A DNA stretch of 64,000 nucleotides from Symsagittifera roscoffensis (GCF_963678635.1 NC_087063.1:2146073-2210072), one strand, 5' to 3'. Shown: positions 10,675-22,700, counted from the stretch's first letter. The notes: generated by a model not told the origin, from the sequence alone. A program made the numbers and translations.

Positions 10675-12033
10675 ATGAGCCGACAACTTGGATCCCTACA
10701 CCGCTCAAATTCACACCCAACCAACCTCAACACTCCAATTACAATAATTCCACTTTTTGCTTTCCCGCCACCCGATTTCCCAACCGATAATATAACATCA
10801 GGCATGAATTCAGATACTAATTCACAAATCTCAGTTTTATACTCCATTTCACAACTCAATAACCCAAATATTGAAACCCCTGATGAATTTGCAGACTCTG
10901 AACCATCACCATCCAATAATTTTCAAACCAACTCCTCAGTTTTTTCAAAACCCCCTTTTCAACCAATCCCACCAAATAACCCACTCCCATCCATTTCTAC
11001 ACCCTCCTATGCTTCACAAGTTACCCCAACCTACTCTTCATTTCATTCAGACCGATCATCCAATTCTCCAGATACTCCCCAAATCTCCCAGGAACTAGAT
11101 AATTTTATCACCCTACAACAACAACCCTTCCACCTTGAAAACCCCACTATAAATCAAATTTCATCCACAATAGAATCATCAAACCCACCTACCCCTACAC
11201 CCTCTTCAGCTTATACCGCATCATTAGCACCATCATCCACATCCACCGAATCATCAATTAGCACTAATAGAGCTTATCGCACTTTCAAAAGAAAATTCCC
11301 AAACCATCCATTTCGAACAAAACCAGGAACAGCCCGTGAATATATTAATCATCCACATCACACTAACACGAAAGATTTTCTAGCAATCACCTTACCTTCA
11401 TTTCCACAATATACTTTGAACACCCCTAACGACACTAACGATACACGTAGTTTTGTCGATGAATATGTTTTAATGCCTACACTTCACTGGACATCATATT
11501 ATCATTTTACTAACCCCCTTTGCCTACCTTTATCTAATACTCACACCGATATAGAAAGAAATCAAGATATGCTATATCGACTCACTACACCACTAACACA
11601 TAGACAATTTACTTATATAGGATATAAAAAATCACTAAAAACATACACTGCACCCCGATCTAACGAATATACGCTAGAATATTCTGATCATAACATCATC
11701 CGAACTAACCAAGACCAATTTTTAGATGATGATCGCTTCGCTAACCCACAAATCACAGAAAAATTTTTCATCAAAACACCATATGTATTTACACTCAATA
11801 TATTTGATCGCAAATTCGATCACATCATTTCTGAAGCACTAACCGATACACAAGCTTACGAAAGTTTTAAAGAAAAATTTCAATTATTTTCACTAACCTT
11901 TCATTTCCTTGCACCACACGAACGAGATTTGCACTGCTCACACGACATTATGTTACGCACTAAACAAACCCACACATATACATATTATCGTTTCATACAA
12001 AATCATTTTGATCTACACACTCCATCAAGATAA
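10675..12033 (+). CDS. Second ORF of the small element, 452 aa, unknown
   Basis: I do not recognise this protein. Residues 1-200 are low-complexity and rich in Ser, Thr, Pro and Asn; residues ~205-452 look globular with many Tyr, Phe, His and Thr (TFKRKFPNHPFR, then LHWTSYYHF, then TPYVFTLNIFDRKFDH). Its ATG overlaps the TGA of the possible envelope tail as ATGA, a layout compatible with termination-reinitiation. It ends at TAA 12031-12033, but the same frame stays open for another 154 codons (next entry), so the stop may be recent. Codon use is A/C-rich like the envelope upstream. It could be a fused accessory protein. Confidence 0.5.
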   Translation: MSRQLGSLHRSNSHPTNLNTPITIIPLFAFPPPDFPTDNITSGMNSDTNSQISVLYSISQLNNPNIETPDEFADSEPSPSNNFQTNSSVFSKPPFQPIPPNNPLPSISTPSYASQVTPTYSSFHSDRSSNSPDTPQISQELDNFITLQQQPFHLENPTINQISSTIESSNPPTPTPSSAYTASLAPSSTSTESSISTNRAYRTFKRKFPNHPFRTKPGTAREYINHPHHTNTKDFLAITLPSFPQYTLNTPNDTNDTRSFVDEYVLMPTLHWTSYYHFTNPLCLPLSNTHTDIERNQDMLYRLTTPLTHRQFTYIGYKKSLKTYTAPRSNEYTLEYSDHNIIRTNQDQFLDDDRFANPQITEKFFIKTPYVFTLNIFDRKFDHIISEALTDTQAYESFKEKFQLFSLTFHFLAPHERDLHCSHDIMLRTKQTHTYTYYRFIQNHFDLHTPSR

Positions 12034-12495
12034 CCACACCACCGTTTTCAATTTATTAACTCTAAATACACTTCACCATTTTTTCTTAACTTCACATATT
12101 GCATCAAAGATACTAACCTTCACGGTATTCTTCGCAATTATGATCCCATAACCCAAATGTATATTTTTTGTCCCATCACAAAGACCTTCAACGCAGAAGA
12201 ATCCAGACCCTTCCTTATCCCACATGAATTTGTTCAACCTATAGAAATCCCCATATTAGAATTCATCCACAACACTAAATATAACCACAAATTATATAAT
12301 CTCATCCAAAACACACCTTATGATTTTGCAGTTGGCACTGAAGAACTAAAAACCATTAAAGCACTTCAATTGCTTTGGCCACTGCTTCAAACTAAAAACA
12401 TCATTCGCATACTAGCAAAATTACTAACAACTTCCGACATAATCCACGACATCTTTCCCCACGGTTTTTCCCCGACGACTAACAGGAAAGTATAA
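12034..12495 (+). pseudogene. In-frame continuation of ORF2, or separate 112-aa ORF from 12157
   Basis: After the TAA at 12031 the same frame is open to a TAA at 12493-12495; the first ATG inside is at 12157. The translated pattern (YDPITQMYIFCP, then IPILEFIHNTKYNHKLYNLI) resembles the small accessory family of the giant element: a strand, then N-x-K-Y, then a short helix of L/I residues. I infer that ORF2 was ~606 codons with this module at its end, and that the TAA is a nonsense mutation. Alternatively 12157-12495 is an independent small ORF. Confidence 0.4.
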
Positions 12496-14076
12496 TTTCT
12501 GCATATTCTTTACTAATAAATTCAAATTAAACACTAACCATTCTTTATCCATGTCTCATTATGATTTTTAGTCTTCATCTCACGATCATCTGCAAAATAC
12601 ACAAAAGAAAAATAAAAAATAGAAAACTTCTTCAAATTGTTCAAAACTCTATTAACATTTTGCACAAGCTAATCTAAATAAAATTTATACCAATGTAGTA
12701 AATTAATTTAAAAATTATTTCCCCACAAGCAGTAAATCTAATAATGATGAAAATTTGTAACTTAATTTTTCCCAAAAAACTAGCAGTAAAATTGAAATTC
12801 TATGTAGTAAATTGATAAGACGAAAATGCAGTACTAACCTTTTGATATTTCCATTCACTCGCACAGAAATTCTATCCACACTCGCACAACTCGCCCACGA
12901 AGAATTGTTTAAATAATGAATTTCAGTTTCAAGCTTTCACACTCAACAACTCTAACACACGATAACACGTTTCAAACTTTCCTTTAACCCGGTTGGAAAG
13001 GAATTATATACTAAACAAAACTAACCAATGCAGCTTACTAAATACCACAACATATAGAATAACAGCATGACTAAGAAAAGGAAACCAACGGTACCCAAAC
13101 CGGATTAACCCAGTTTAAAACTGGATAAATTATTCTTTTGAAGACTATTATAAAGTCTAAGAAAGAAATAATAAAACACAAAAAAGTCGAAAGACAAACC
13201 CATACCAAAAACAATTTGATTTTTGAAAAAAGGACACAACCAACGAAACATAAGAAAAACCATAACAAACCCGACATAAAACGTTGTCACATAACAGGAC
13301 CTCTCACAGAAACCGCACGAAATCATACTCCCACTCCTGGCCTAACCCACCAGAGAGGACGTCCTGAGCATGCTCTATAGCCGGCCTAACCCACCGCGCT
13401 ACATCCACGCTTTGTGACCACACTCCTATTTTTAATAAGAGGTACTCAAGGGTGAGTAATTCTTCAAAATAACCGAACTAAAACAAAAAGCTTTTGCGAA
13501 AACAACTAACCTAAATCATAATTAAAACATCAAACTAATAAAAAATTTTATAAAATGTAAATTATACCTTGCAGTATATAGATCAGCATACAACACCAAA
13601 GACGAACATCCAAAGACAAAATGACCCCACTACACTCGAAAAAGAATGGCCAACCACAATCAATATGCCGTCCACAATCACAACTCAAAGGATTTAGAGT
13701 ACGACTTGACTTCGCAGAAAAGGACTTCATTGAACTAGACCAATGACCACCTCGATGTTCAAGTATACGTACAGATCCGAGTAACCAGGCATCCCCTCCA
13801 CGCACAATCTCCACGCCATTCCCAGACAAGGTCAAACACAAAAGAAGTTCTCTACATGAAACAGAAAAACCTGTCATAGCCAACCATTCTGAAATCAGAT
13901 TTGAGTTTGTTGCGAAAACCCAGTCGTTGTCATGAGAAGACACAACGATTGAACCTGGAACTTCTCTAACAAGAGAACCCAGAAGAAATATGATGTTCGC
14001 CAAAAACCAACGTCCATCATCCATCCTTTGAATTGCAGAAAGACTATTCTAAAAAACTCTGTAAAACCCGGATGGG
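12496..14076. other. 3' non-coding region of the small element
   Basis: There is no plus-strand gene. The region is A/C-rich, with local repeats: 'GCAGTAAA' type words at 12660-12830, and 'GGCCTAACCCACC' twice (about 13340 and 13383). A purine-rich GGATGGG abuts the 3' LTR as a weak polypurine tract. A minus-strand open frame is listed separately. Confidence 0.5.
13548..14024 (-). CDS. Possible antisense ORF in the small element, 158 aa
   Basis: The minus-strand frame starts with ATG at 14024 just inside the 3' LTR and stays open for 158 codons. It is hydrophobic at the start (ANIIFLLGSLV) and includes DNDWVFATNSNL and GGDAWLLGSVRILEH. I recognise no family. The plus strand here is A/C-rich, which lowers stop-codon frequency on the minus strand, so chance openness is a serious alternative. 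Confidence 0.25.
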   Translation of the reverse strand: MDDGRWFLANIIFLLGSLVREVPGSIVVSSHDNDWVFATNSNLISEWLAMTGFSVSCRELLLCLTLSGNGVEIVRGGDAWLLGSVRILEHRGGHWSSSMKSFSAKSSRTLNPLSCDCGRHIDCGWPFFFECSGVILSLDVRLWCCMLIYILQGIIYIL

Positions 14077-14486
14077 TGGAACCTGATCTAAACTACATTT
14101 TATGATTGGATAAATTAGATATTTCACCACTGTAAAGTATTTATTATTAACCAATCATGATCCATCTAACTAACAACCCACTTATTTGTAAGTGCTGAAA
14201 TTACTTGTAATTTCAGCACCAGAGAGATTTGAATTTAACTTAGAAATTAGTTGCCTCTCCAAGAGAACTTCAGCAGCCGCAATAAACCAGTATACCCTAG
14301 ATCTATTGAGCCTAGCAGAGACTAGTTAAACAACCTGAGACTAGATAGTATAAGAGTAAGATTAGGATCGGTATTAGACTAAGAAGTTGCACGAATCTAT
14401 CCGGCCGAAAATAAGATAGCGTGACGAGCAGACGGTGTACCCTATCCGAAATTACTCTATGAGTTAACCATATCGGTTATAACTCA
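14077..14486 (+). repeat. 3' LTR of the small element
   Basis: This is the partner of 7799-8208, with the same length and the same palindrome at 14192-14219. It is followed directly by CATT (14487-14490), matching the left flank. Confidence 0.88.
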
Positions 14487-14490
14487 CATT

Positions 14491-15239
14491 GCTGATTCAA
14501 ATTAATCGGACCAAACGTTTTAAGTTTGAAATATAAAACGTCTTTTACTGAATTTGGGTTTAAATCAGATAATAAATAATGAATAAAAGACTTGCTTAGA
14601 AGTGCAGTAGAATTATTATATTGGTATAATTTTTTTAGTCAATCAAAAAACGTGCTAAAGTTACCGAATCTATTACTGAGAAAATTTTATCAAAGCAATT
14701 CTCCAATGAAGCCCAACAAACTTAGAAATATTTTAAAAAAAAATTGCACGAGAATAATTTTGCTGAAAATATACGCCACATTAATTCATTTGAGAAAAAG
14801 CCTTTTAATTTTCAAGTGTAATATGTTTCTTTCCGACAATTTAAATCATGACTGTAAGGCTGCGGGCACTTTGGTTTTTCTGAAAGGGAGAAAATAATGT
14901 AGTTACGTGAATTTATTTCATACATGAAATACGTGATTGTAGTTTATTGGATGATGAAAAGAAACGTAAGTTTGGTCTAGCTCACTAAGAACGGCATTTT
15001 TTTACACCATTGATGAGTTCTGTTGATAGCGTTTTTGCACAAAAGTTTAGGTTTTCTTCGAGAAGAATAAAAGGTAGCTTGACATCGAAATGAAACCTTA
15101 CCTATAGTCAGGTTATCAGATGGGTACAAAGCTTAAGTGCGCAACTGTTTAATATAAATGCGACAAGATTTGAAACAGAGACGCCCTCTGTTTATAGGAC
15201 AGCAGTACTATTTGATTTGTCAACTGAAGTTTCTATGAA
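14491..15239. other. AT-rich spacer
   Basis: A 101-codon open frame (14592-14897) has no recognisable motif and sits in very AT-rich sequence; I do not support it as a gene. Confidence 0.4.
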
Positions 15240-18200
15240 CTGTTTGTAATAATTCTAGGTTATTAAGGACAATGTACCAGAAACAGCCCTATTATTTTGC
15301 AGAACTGCAGCATGGATGCATTGATTATGGCTTCGCTGTTGTTGAACCTTCAGATTAAAAATTACTTTTGCCGTTGATAAAAAGCAGAGATGAGGAGTAC
15401 TCATTTCCAATTAAAGTAGGGGTGCATTCAACGCAAACGAGGAAACGTATCTTCTAAGTGTTCATCTCGATTATTTAGCAAACAAAATTTACTGGCTAGC
15501 CCGTTTCCGATAACCAATCGGATCGGAAAAAGTTAGTTGATCTTCTTATCAAGCTATTCAAGCATGGAAACTTCGAACTATTTCAAGTTAGCCATGTCGT
15601 TCATCGATTCGAAAATACTTCATATTCAAAAACGAGCAAATTAAAAAAATTTCTCGAGCAAACTTTTCAAGCAATGAAACTACGAAATGTTTCAAGTAGA
15701 GTCTTAGTCCGAAACTTTTTAGGAAAATTAAAAGTTTTAATATGCAAGTTTTTTGAGTATTTTTTTCAAACTACTCCAGATAGTTTCCCAAAAAGAAACA
15801 ATTTGGAGTCTTGTGATTTGGAGGACATCAGCACCATTCGCTTTGCTGACAATAATTTGATGAACTAGCTGTATCAGTTTCTATACCGTACAGAACATTG
15901 TACTCAAAACAACATTGTTATTTGAGATACCAGGAACATGGATATAGCGGTTATGGCTTTTTTGTTGTTGGATCATCATAGTCAATTTCTTTGGTGTTGA
16001 TAGAATTCAGAGATTTGCAAGACTCACTTCGAACTAAAATAGGAATGCATTCAGACGCAAACGAGGAAATTCCATTTGTCATTTAAAACCTCTTAGCAAG
16101 CCCGTTTGAAATTATCAGTCGGGCTTACAAAAAATTAGTTGTTTTTCTGATCAAGCTGTTCAAGCAAAGAAGTTTCATATTTAATCAAATAAGCCACGTC
16201 GTTAATAGACGCGAAATATAAAAAGTTTTAAAGCTACAAAAATCTGTTCAAGCTACGAGTTTTTGGATTATATTAAGTTGTTTCAGACTGAATTGGTTCC
16301 CAAAACGACTGAATCATTCTAATCAAGCTATTCAACCAGAGAATCTTCGAAATGCTTAAAATCTTGTCATAAAAGGGATATATTTTAATTTTTTTCAGAC
16401 TGAATTCGTACCCAAAAAACTGATGCTTTCTGAGCAAGCTATTTAAGCAAAGAATCTTCGAGAAAAATCAAAACGTTTCTTGATGGGGAAAACTTTAAAT
16501 TTTTCAGACTGAATTGGTTCTCAAAAAAATTGATGCTTTCTGAGCAAGCTATTCAAGCAAAGAATCTTCAAAATAAATCAAAACTTTTCATGAAGGGGGA
16601 ATATTTTAAGTTTTTTTCAGGCTGAATTGGTTCCTAAAAAAATTGTTGCTTTCTGGAAAAAAGCTGTTCATAAAAAAGATATATTTTAATTTTTTTCAGA
16701 CTGAATTCGTACCCAAAAAACTGATGCTTTCTGAGCAAGCTATTCAAGCAAAGAATCTTCGAGAAAAATCAAAACGTTTCTTGATGGGGAATATTTTAAA
16801 TTTTTCAGACTGAATTGGTTCTCAAAAAAAATTGATGCTTTCTGAGCAAGCTATTCAAGCAAAGAATCTTCAAAATAAACCAAAACTTTTCATGAAGGGG
16901 GAATATTTTAAGTTTTTTTCAGGCTGAATTGGTTCCTAAAAAAATTGTTGCTTTCTGGAAAAAAGCTGTTCATAAAAGAGATATATTTTCATTTTTTTCA
17001 GACTGAATTCGTACCCAAAAAACTGATGCTTTCTGAGCAAGCTATTCAAGCAAAGAATCTTCGAGAAAAATCAAAACGTTTCTTGATGGGGAATATTTTA
17101 AATTTTTCAGACTGAATTGGTTCTCAAAAAAATTGATGCTTTCTGAGCAAGCTATTCAAGCAACGAATCTTCAAAATAAATCAAAACTTTTCATGAAGGG
17201 GAAAATTTTAAGTTTTTTTCAGGCTGAATTGGTTCCCAAAAAAATTGTTGCTTTCTGGAAAAAACCTGTTCAAGCAATTGAAAAATCGAAAACTTTTATG
17301 TTATACCATGAACGAAACGGACAGTGAACGTTTTTATTTCTTCCAAACAAGCTTTTCCAGCTTTGAATCTTTGAATTTTACAAGTTTTTCAATGAAGCAA
17401 ATCAGATGGCAAGAAAAATAAATTTAGCAGTTTTTTCAGTTTTTTCATAGAACGAATCAGTTAGCAAAAAAATAAGTTTTTAAGCAAACTATTCTTGCTA
17501 TGAATTTTTGAAACTTTTCATAATATTTCACCAAGACAATCTGATGATGATTTAAAAAAATTTTAGCGTTGAAGTCTTGCGAATGAAAAAAATTTGGCAG
17601 AGGTTTCAAGTTGTTTTGTAAAGCAATTCGGTCGCGATAAAACCCCTTTTTTCTGCAGAAAATGATTCGAGCTATGAAACTTCAAATGTTTCTTCATCTG
17701 AAACCTTTTTGCAAAAATTACCGTTTTACTTTTCGAGCTTCTTGAATTTTTGAACTATTTCCAGTTATTTTCTGGATCAAAAAAATGTTCGTAGAACTTT
17801 GAAAATTTTTATGCCAGCTATTCAGCTATTTATTTGAATATTTTTATGCCAGCTAGTCTTTGACGGGAACGTTTTGCGAAAAGTTCGAACATTTCTTTGC
17901 CCAGTTTGAAATTTTGCAATATGTTTGAAATATTCAATAAAGTGAATTGGTTTAGAATCCGTTGGCTCGGAAGATGACAGTGGCAGTTGATTTGCTATGT
18001 AAATTTTTGATGAACGAGCTGAAGATTGTACTAGCCTTGTCATCTCAAATGGAAAGTTCTTTTTTGCCTTCTCAGCAAGCCAAGATGAGGAGGACCCATA
18101 TCCCATAAAGTATGAATACCTTGAGCAGAGCAGCAAATTTTGAAATTTGTGTTAAAAGTTACAAACATATGTATCTAATAAATACAACTTACTGGCTAAC

Positions 18201-18620
18201 CCCTTTATATTAATCAACCACCTCGCAAAACGTTATTCGTTCTGAACGCGAAAAAATTGTCTATCGAAAAAGTCATTTCAAGAAGGAATCTAATCACAAT
18301 CTTTCTTTTATAATTATTCAATGATGAAAGTTTTGATACAATCAAGTTTTTTCTGAGACCGAATCATGTTGATAAATTTTAAACTAATACTGTGCCAGCT
18401 GTTCAAGCGATAAACTTTGAAAAATTTCAGTTTATTTCAGACTGAATTGATTACTAAAAATTGGTATTTTTTAAGTTACTTCGAGCAAAGTATTCAATGG
18501 ATTTTACTTTTTCAGCTTATTCCAGTTACTTCATGAAGCCAATCAAATGGAAAAAATTTTACATCTTCCCATCAGAGTAATTTAATGGATATTGGCTAAA
18601 TTTTTGATGAACTAACTGCG
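15240..18620. repeat. Decayed tandem-repeat domain
   Basis: The phrase 'tcaagctattcaagca..gaa.cttc.aa.tttcaa' recurs in diverged form across the region (for example near 15548, 15655, 16150, 16320 and 17345). Longer blocks also recur: 'gcattcaacgcaaacgagga' near 15425 and a variant near 16048, and 'gatgaactagctg...cag...c.tacagaaca' near 15855 and 18610. This looks like an old satellite-type array with a ~100-bp basic unit. Confidence 0.6.
16284..17275. repeat. Higher-order tandem repeat, ~300-bp period, about 3 copies
   Basis: Blocks beginning 'gactgaattcgtaccc' start near 16399, 16699 and 17001, giving a period of 300-302 bp. Each is built from three diverged ~100-bp subunits (for example 'ctgatgctttctgagcaagc', 'ttgttgctttctgg'). 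Copies are far more alike at the 300-bp period than the subunits are to each other, the signature of higher-order homogenisation. Confidence 0.8.
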
Positions 18621-19029
18621 CCAGTTCCTGGAACCTACAGAACATTTACAAACAGCAATTATAAATTAAAAATCCGGGTTACGGATATAATTATTATAAA
18701 TTTCAGGTTGTTGAAATTTCAGATGGAACGTTTTTTTGCCGTTCTTACAAATCAGATATGAGGCAGACTCTTTTCCAATTAGGTTAGAGATACCATCAGA
18801 TTGAAAATAGAAAAATGTCTTCAAAGTGTACCACCAAATGCAATTGTCGCTCATTATCTCCTAGCAATTCAAATTCCATAATTCAATCAGCTCACAAAAA
18901 GACATTTGTTGTCCTTGTTAAGCTATTTAAGCAAAAGATCTTGAACCATTTTCCACTAAATCAGGTAGTTACCCTTTTTGTATCAAAGTTTCTCAAAAAA
19001 TTGGACAATTTATAAAAAAAATCCATTTT

Positions 19030-19770
19030 GCAAAAAAACCAAAAGTATTTGAGCAGTCATAATTGGACACAAGTGTTGCAACTCGTGAGTGCAACCTGAC
19101 AGTTCCCCATTATAGGGTTGAAAATTCCAAGTCTGGTTAGCTTTTTTGGAAAAAGTTGAAAAATGATTAAAAAACCATCATATCACGAAAACCAAAAAGA
19201 CTTGAGCAGCCATAATTGGACTCCAGTTGTGCAACTTCTGAGAGTACCCTGACAGTAAACCACTATATGGTCAACATGGTCAAATACCCCACAATAGGAG
19301 ATTTTCAACTTATCCTAGTTTTTTCTATCTAATTTGTTCTGAAAAAAACTGATAAAATCATAAAATATCTAAACCAGAAAAAAATAAACAATTAGTTATC
19401 CTGACAACACCCCACTATAAGGCTCAGGATCTCAAGTTCGATTACTTGTTTTACATCTAACTGTTTTTTTTAAATAATTTTTTTCCTTAAAAACGCTATA
19501 TCTCATAAACCGAATAATTTTGGGAATTCATATTTGGACGCTAGATTTTCAGCTTCTTAGTGTACGCAGAAAGCAACCCACTATAATGTTGAGAGTTTCA
19601 AATTTGGTTAGTTTTTTCATTTTTAAATTTAAAAAAATTGAAAAAAAGTTTATTAACGCCGTATCTCGAAAACAAAAAAGAACCGAGCAGTCATACTCGG
19701 ACGCCCAATCTCCAACCCCTGCAAATACGCTGCGATCGCTCCACTATAGGCTTGAGATTTTATAATTCAG
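19030..19770. repeat. Diverged tandem repeat, ~150-160-bp period
   Basis: A unit with 'gagcagtcataattggac' followed by 'ccactatagg...gagatttcaa' recurs near 19050, 19205, 19525 and 19690, with strong divergence; a weaker copy near 19390 is likely. No coding signal was seen. Confidence 0.6.
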
Positions 19771-22700
19771 TTAAACAAATTGTGAAAAAATACCTTTGAC
19801 AGTTTGACGTTGCAAAAACGTGCTAAATATTCTTTCGTTAAACGTGCAAAAAACACATCCGAAAAACTTGTAAACAGATGGACTTATGGAAACACATGAA
19901 AACATTTGTAAACAAATGGACTTCTTAATTATGTGTTAAGTGAAACGCCAAAAAATAATATAAAGAAAAGAGATTTATTTCCTTCTTATGTGTGAAAAAA
20001 GTAAAGGACTGTCAATTTGCTCAAATCTTGAGCTATCTATGTTGTTCAGCGCTTAAGACGAAATAACTTGAACGAGGGGATTTAACTTATGTTTTGATCC
20101 TCTGAAACAAAAATTGTAAAATGTGTGGAAAACAAACTCAAGGTTTTCTCTACTATATTCATTTTTCATATCTTTTTGAATTATTTTCCTTCCATACTCA
20201 TTTGGTATTTTCTCGCACTCTAAAGTTAGCAGTTTTTCTTGCTGTTGTTTTTTCGATGTTTTAGCTTTTATTTGTCAATTGCAGCCAAAAATCTAAAAAC
20301 AACCTAAATATGTATTTAAAACGTATTTTTTCGGTTTTTAACTTAGTCAAAACATTCATTACACTATAAAATTTGAAAATCATAATCAGTTTGTGTTGAA
20401 GTGAAACTAGTGGGTTTTTTGAAGTCAGTAGCTACAGTGATTATTTTTTCCTGTGAAATAACACTAATCAATAGTCGCTCTGAGACATTTTTGGACGTTA
20501 TGTTCTATGTTTTTCTAAATTTTGCGCTCTATAGTCCAATTAACGTTTGGATTTAAGCTAAATTGATGTCATCTTATATTTCAATTTAAAATCAGAATGC
20601 GCCATTCACGCAATGTTTAATTGAACGCAAAGTTTTAGGTTTGTCAAGTGCAACCTGACAAAAAACGTTCAGAGACTGAATATTCAAGAGAAAGCCAAAT
20701 ATATTTTACTTTTTTGAATCATGCAAATCATCTAAGCTTTGGAATATTCTGGAATCCTAAAAAAGATAGGCCAGATCAATATGATTCCACTTCAGAGCTA
20801 GAAAAAACTTTCAAGTTTGTTTTGTCTCAAAACTAACTGTTCAAATTAACCAACTCGCGACAACAATCTTCTTTTATGCTCTAAATTTTTAAAAACTGCT
20901 CTATTTATTCAAGCAAGATATTAAAGCGAGTTGAACAAAAAAAACAAAATTCAACCTTTTTGAGCAAGGAATGGAGGTTCAAGATGAATATTTTTTAGCT
21001 CTAACTTGAGTTTCAGTTCAAAATTTTTTTGGCTTAGGAAGAATTGAATTGAAGAAATCAGCTACGTTTCTTTTCAAAAAGAGCCCGATCATATTCAGTC
21101 TGTTTGAATGTCGGCGCTAAGAAAAACTCTAATAAACGACATAACATGTCTTGAGTTCAGAAACTGGTTTCAAATTTTTCTGACTACAGAGCTGTTGAAT
21201 CAATGTGCTTTTTCATTCATTTTTTTGAAGGCTTCGAAAAACAATCATCCTGTAAATAGAAACTCCACTTCTTTACGAACAAACACGTTTCTGTTTCACT
21301 AGTAGTTTTTCTAATTGGAAAAGTGTATTTATGATGTGAAAAGATCGGTCTTAGATGCAATAACCAGAAGTTGATTTTTTGTTTACAGATTTTGTGCACA
21401 CTCTCAAAGTAATTTTCTATCAAGAAAAACAAAGGCCGTAAAACCAAGAGTTCTAATATGTGAAGTGTTTTGTGAGGTGTTTCCCACGTTGCGGCTTCTG
21501 GATAACTTCGAGGTTTGGTTTTATAGTCTTCATTGTACAGGAAAGGTAGAGAAAAATCGATAAAATGAATGGATTCTCGTCTAGCAACAGAATGTTTTGT
21601 TAAAGTCTCTGTTAGAAAAATTAAAATATATAGAAACGTGAAGCTCAAATAAATGAAACCAATCCAAGTTTCTACTTTATTTCAAGACATTGTCTTTTGC
21701 GAGACATGGGAGAAAATAGTGATAGCCAGTACTAGCAATGCTTTTAGCCTCGTACCTTTTCATTTTTCTTGACAGTTTTTGCAATGCACCTGTAACTTGG
21801 CCTTGTAATTACTTCAAAATCATGACTAGACTGAAAAGATCTTTGAATCAAACCGTAATAGGACAAGTAGCAACAAAAGAAAATTGAGAACAAGACAACT
21901 GGCGTAACAAGAGAAAAACCGCAAAATACTCACCGCTGCAGTTGTGCCAATGCATTGAGAGTTTTGCAACAAAGGCTGATACTTTCTTAAAAATTTGCGG
22001 CTGCGCGTTTCGTCGTGAAATATAGAGGTGCATCTTGCGCGCCCATCAGCGGTCTTGTAAGAAATTCTTTAAAAAATTAAAAATTTTGAGGTCTTGCAAA
22101 TTTTCACTTTGCTTAAGTTTCACGTGTTGTTTTTTGTTACGAGTTGCCTTTTTTGTGAATTGTCGCGATATCAATTCAAACCACTAGCGGGAAGAGTGAT
22201 GATATGAGCTTGATTAAAACAGCACCTGAAAATTCACCTTAAAACTGATAGTAGATTGCAGGTTAATCAATGTTAATATATTATCAGTTTTTACTGTCCA
22301 CTCGCAACAAATCTTTGAAAAGAGAAGCGGGAAAACAAGCTACTTGTTCATAATTTAAAGAATTACTAAATAACTCGACTTATTGCTCCGCCTTTTTGCT
22401 CCAAGCAAAAATCAACTTTTCAATGATGGATTTTTGAGAAACGTTTACAAAGAAAATGTTTTAAAAAATTCTTTCACAATAAATGTATTTTAAAATTATA
22501 ATTATAGGGATTCTATGATGGCCAATATGTCCAATGTGGGATTGTAACGCGCAATATGCAAATAAATTGCAAGTTTGTTGCACGTTAATTGTCCAAATCA
22601 GTCAAATTGTCAATTTCAATTCCTTATGACTTTTCAAAAAACGAACTCAGCAATTTTTTTTAATTTTTAACTCAAGACATCACTGGCTATGTGATGGTAT

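Larger units (their letters stand above)
7799..14486 (+). mobile_element. Small non-autonomous env-bearing LTR element (6.7 kb)
   Basis: Two 410-bp direct repeats (7799-8208 and 14077-14486) differ by a single base that I can see (near 7860 versus 14143), begin TGGAAC, end ACTCA (TG...CA termini), and are flanked by a CATT duplication (7795-7798 and 14487-14490). This is a retrotransposon insertion with its boundaries intact. There is no gag, protease, RT or integrase inside. Coding content starts just after the left LTR with an envelope-like gene missing its 5' end, followed by a second long frame. Near-identical LTRs imply recent insertion, so it was presumably mobilised in trans. Confidence 0.85.
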
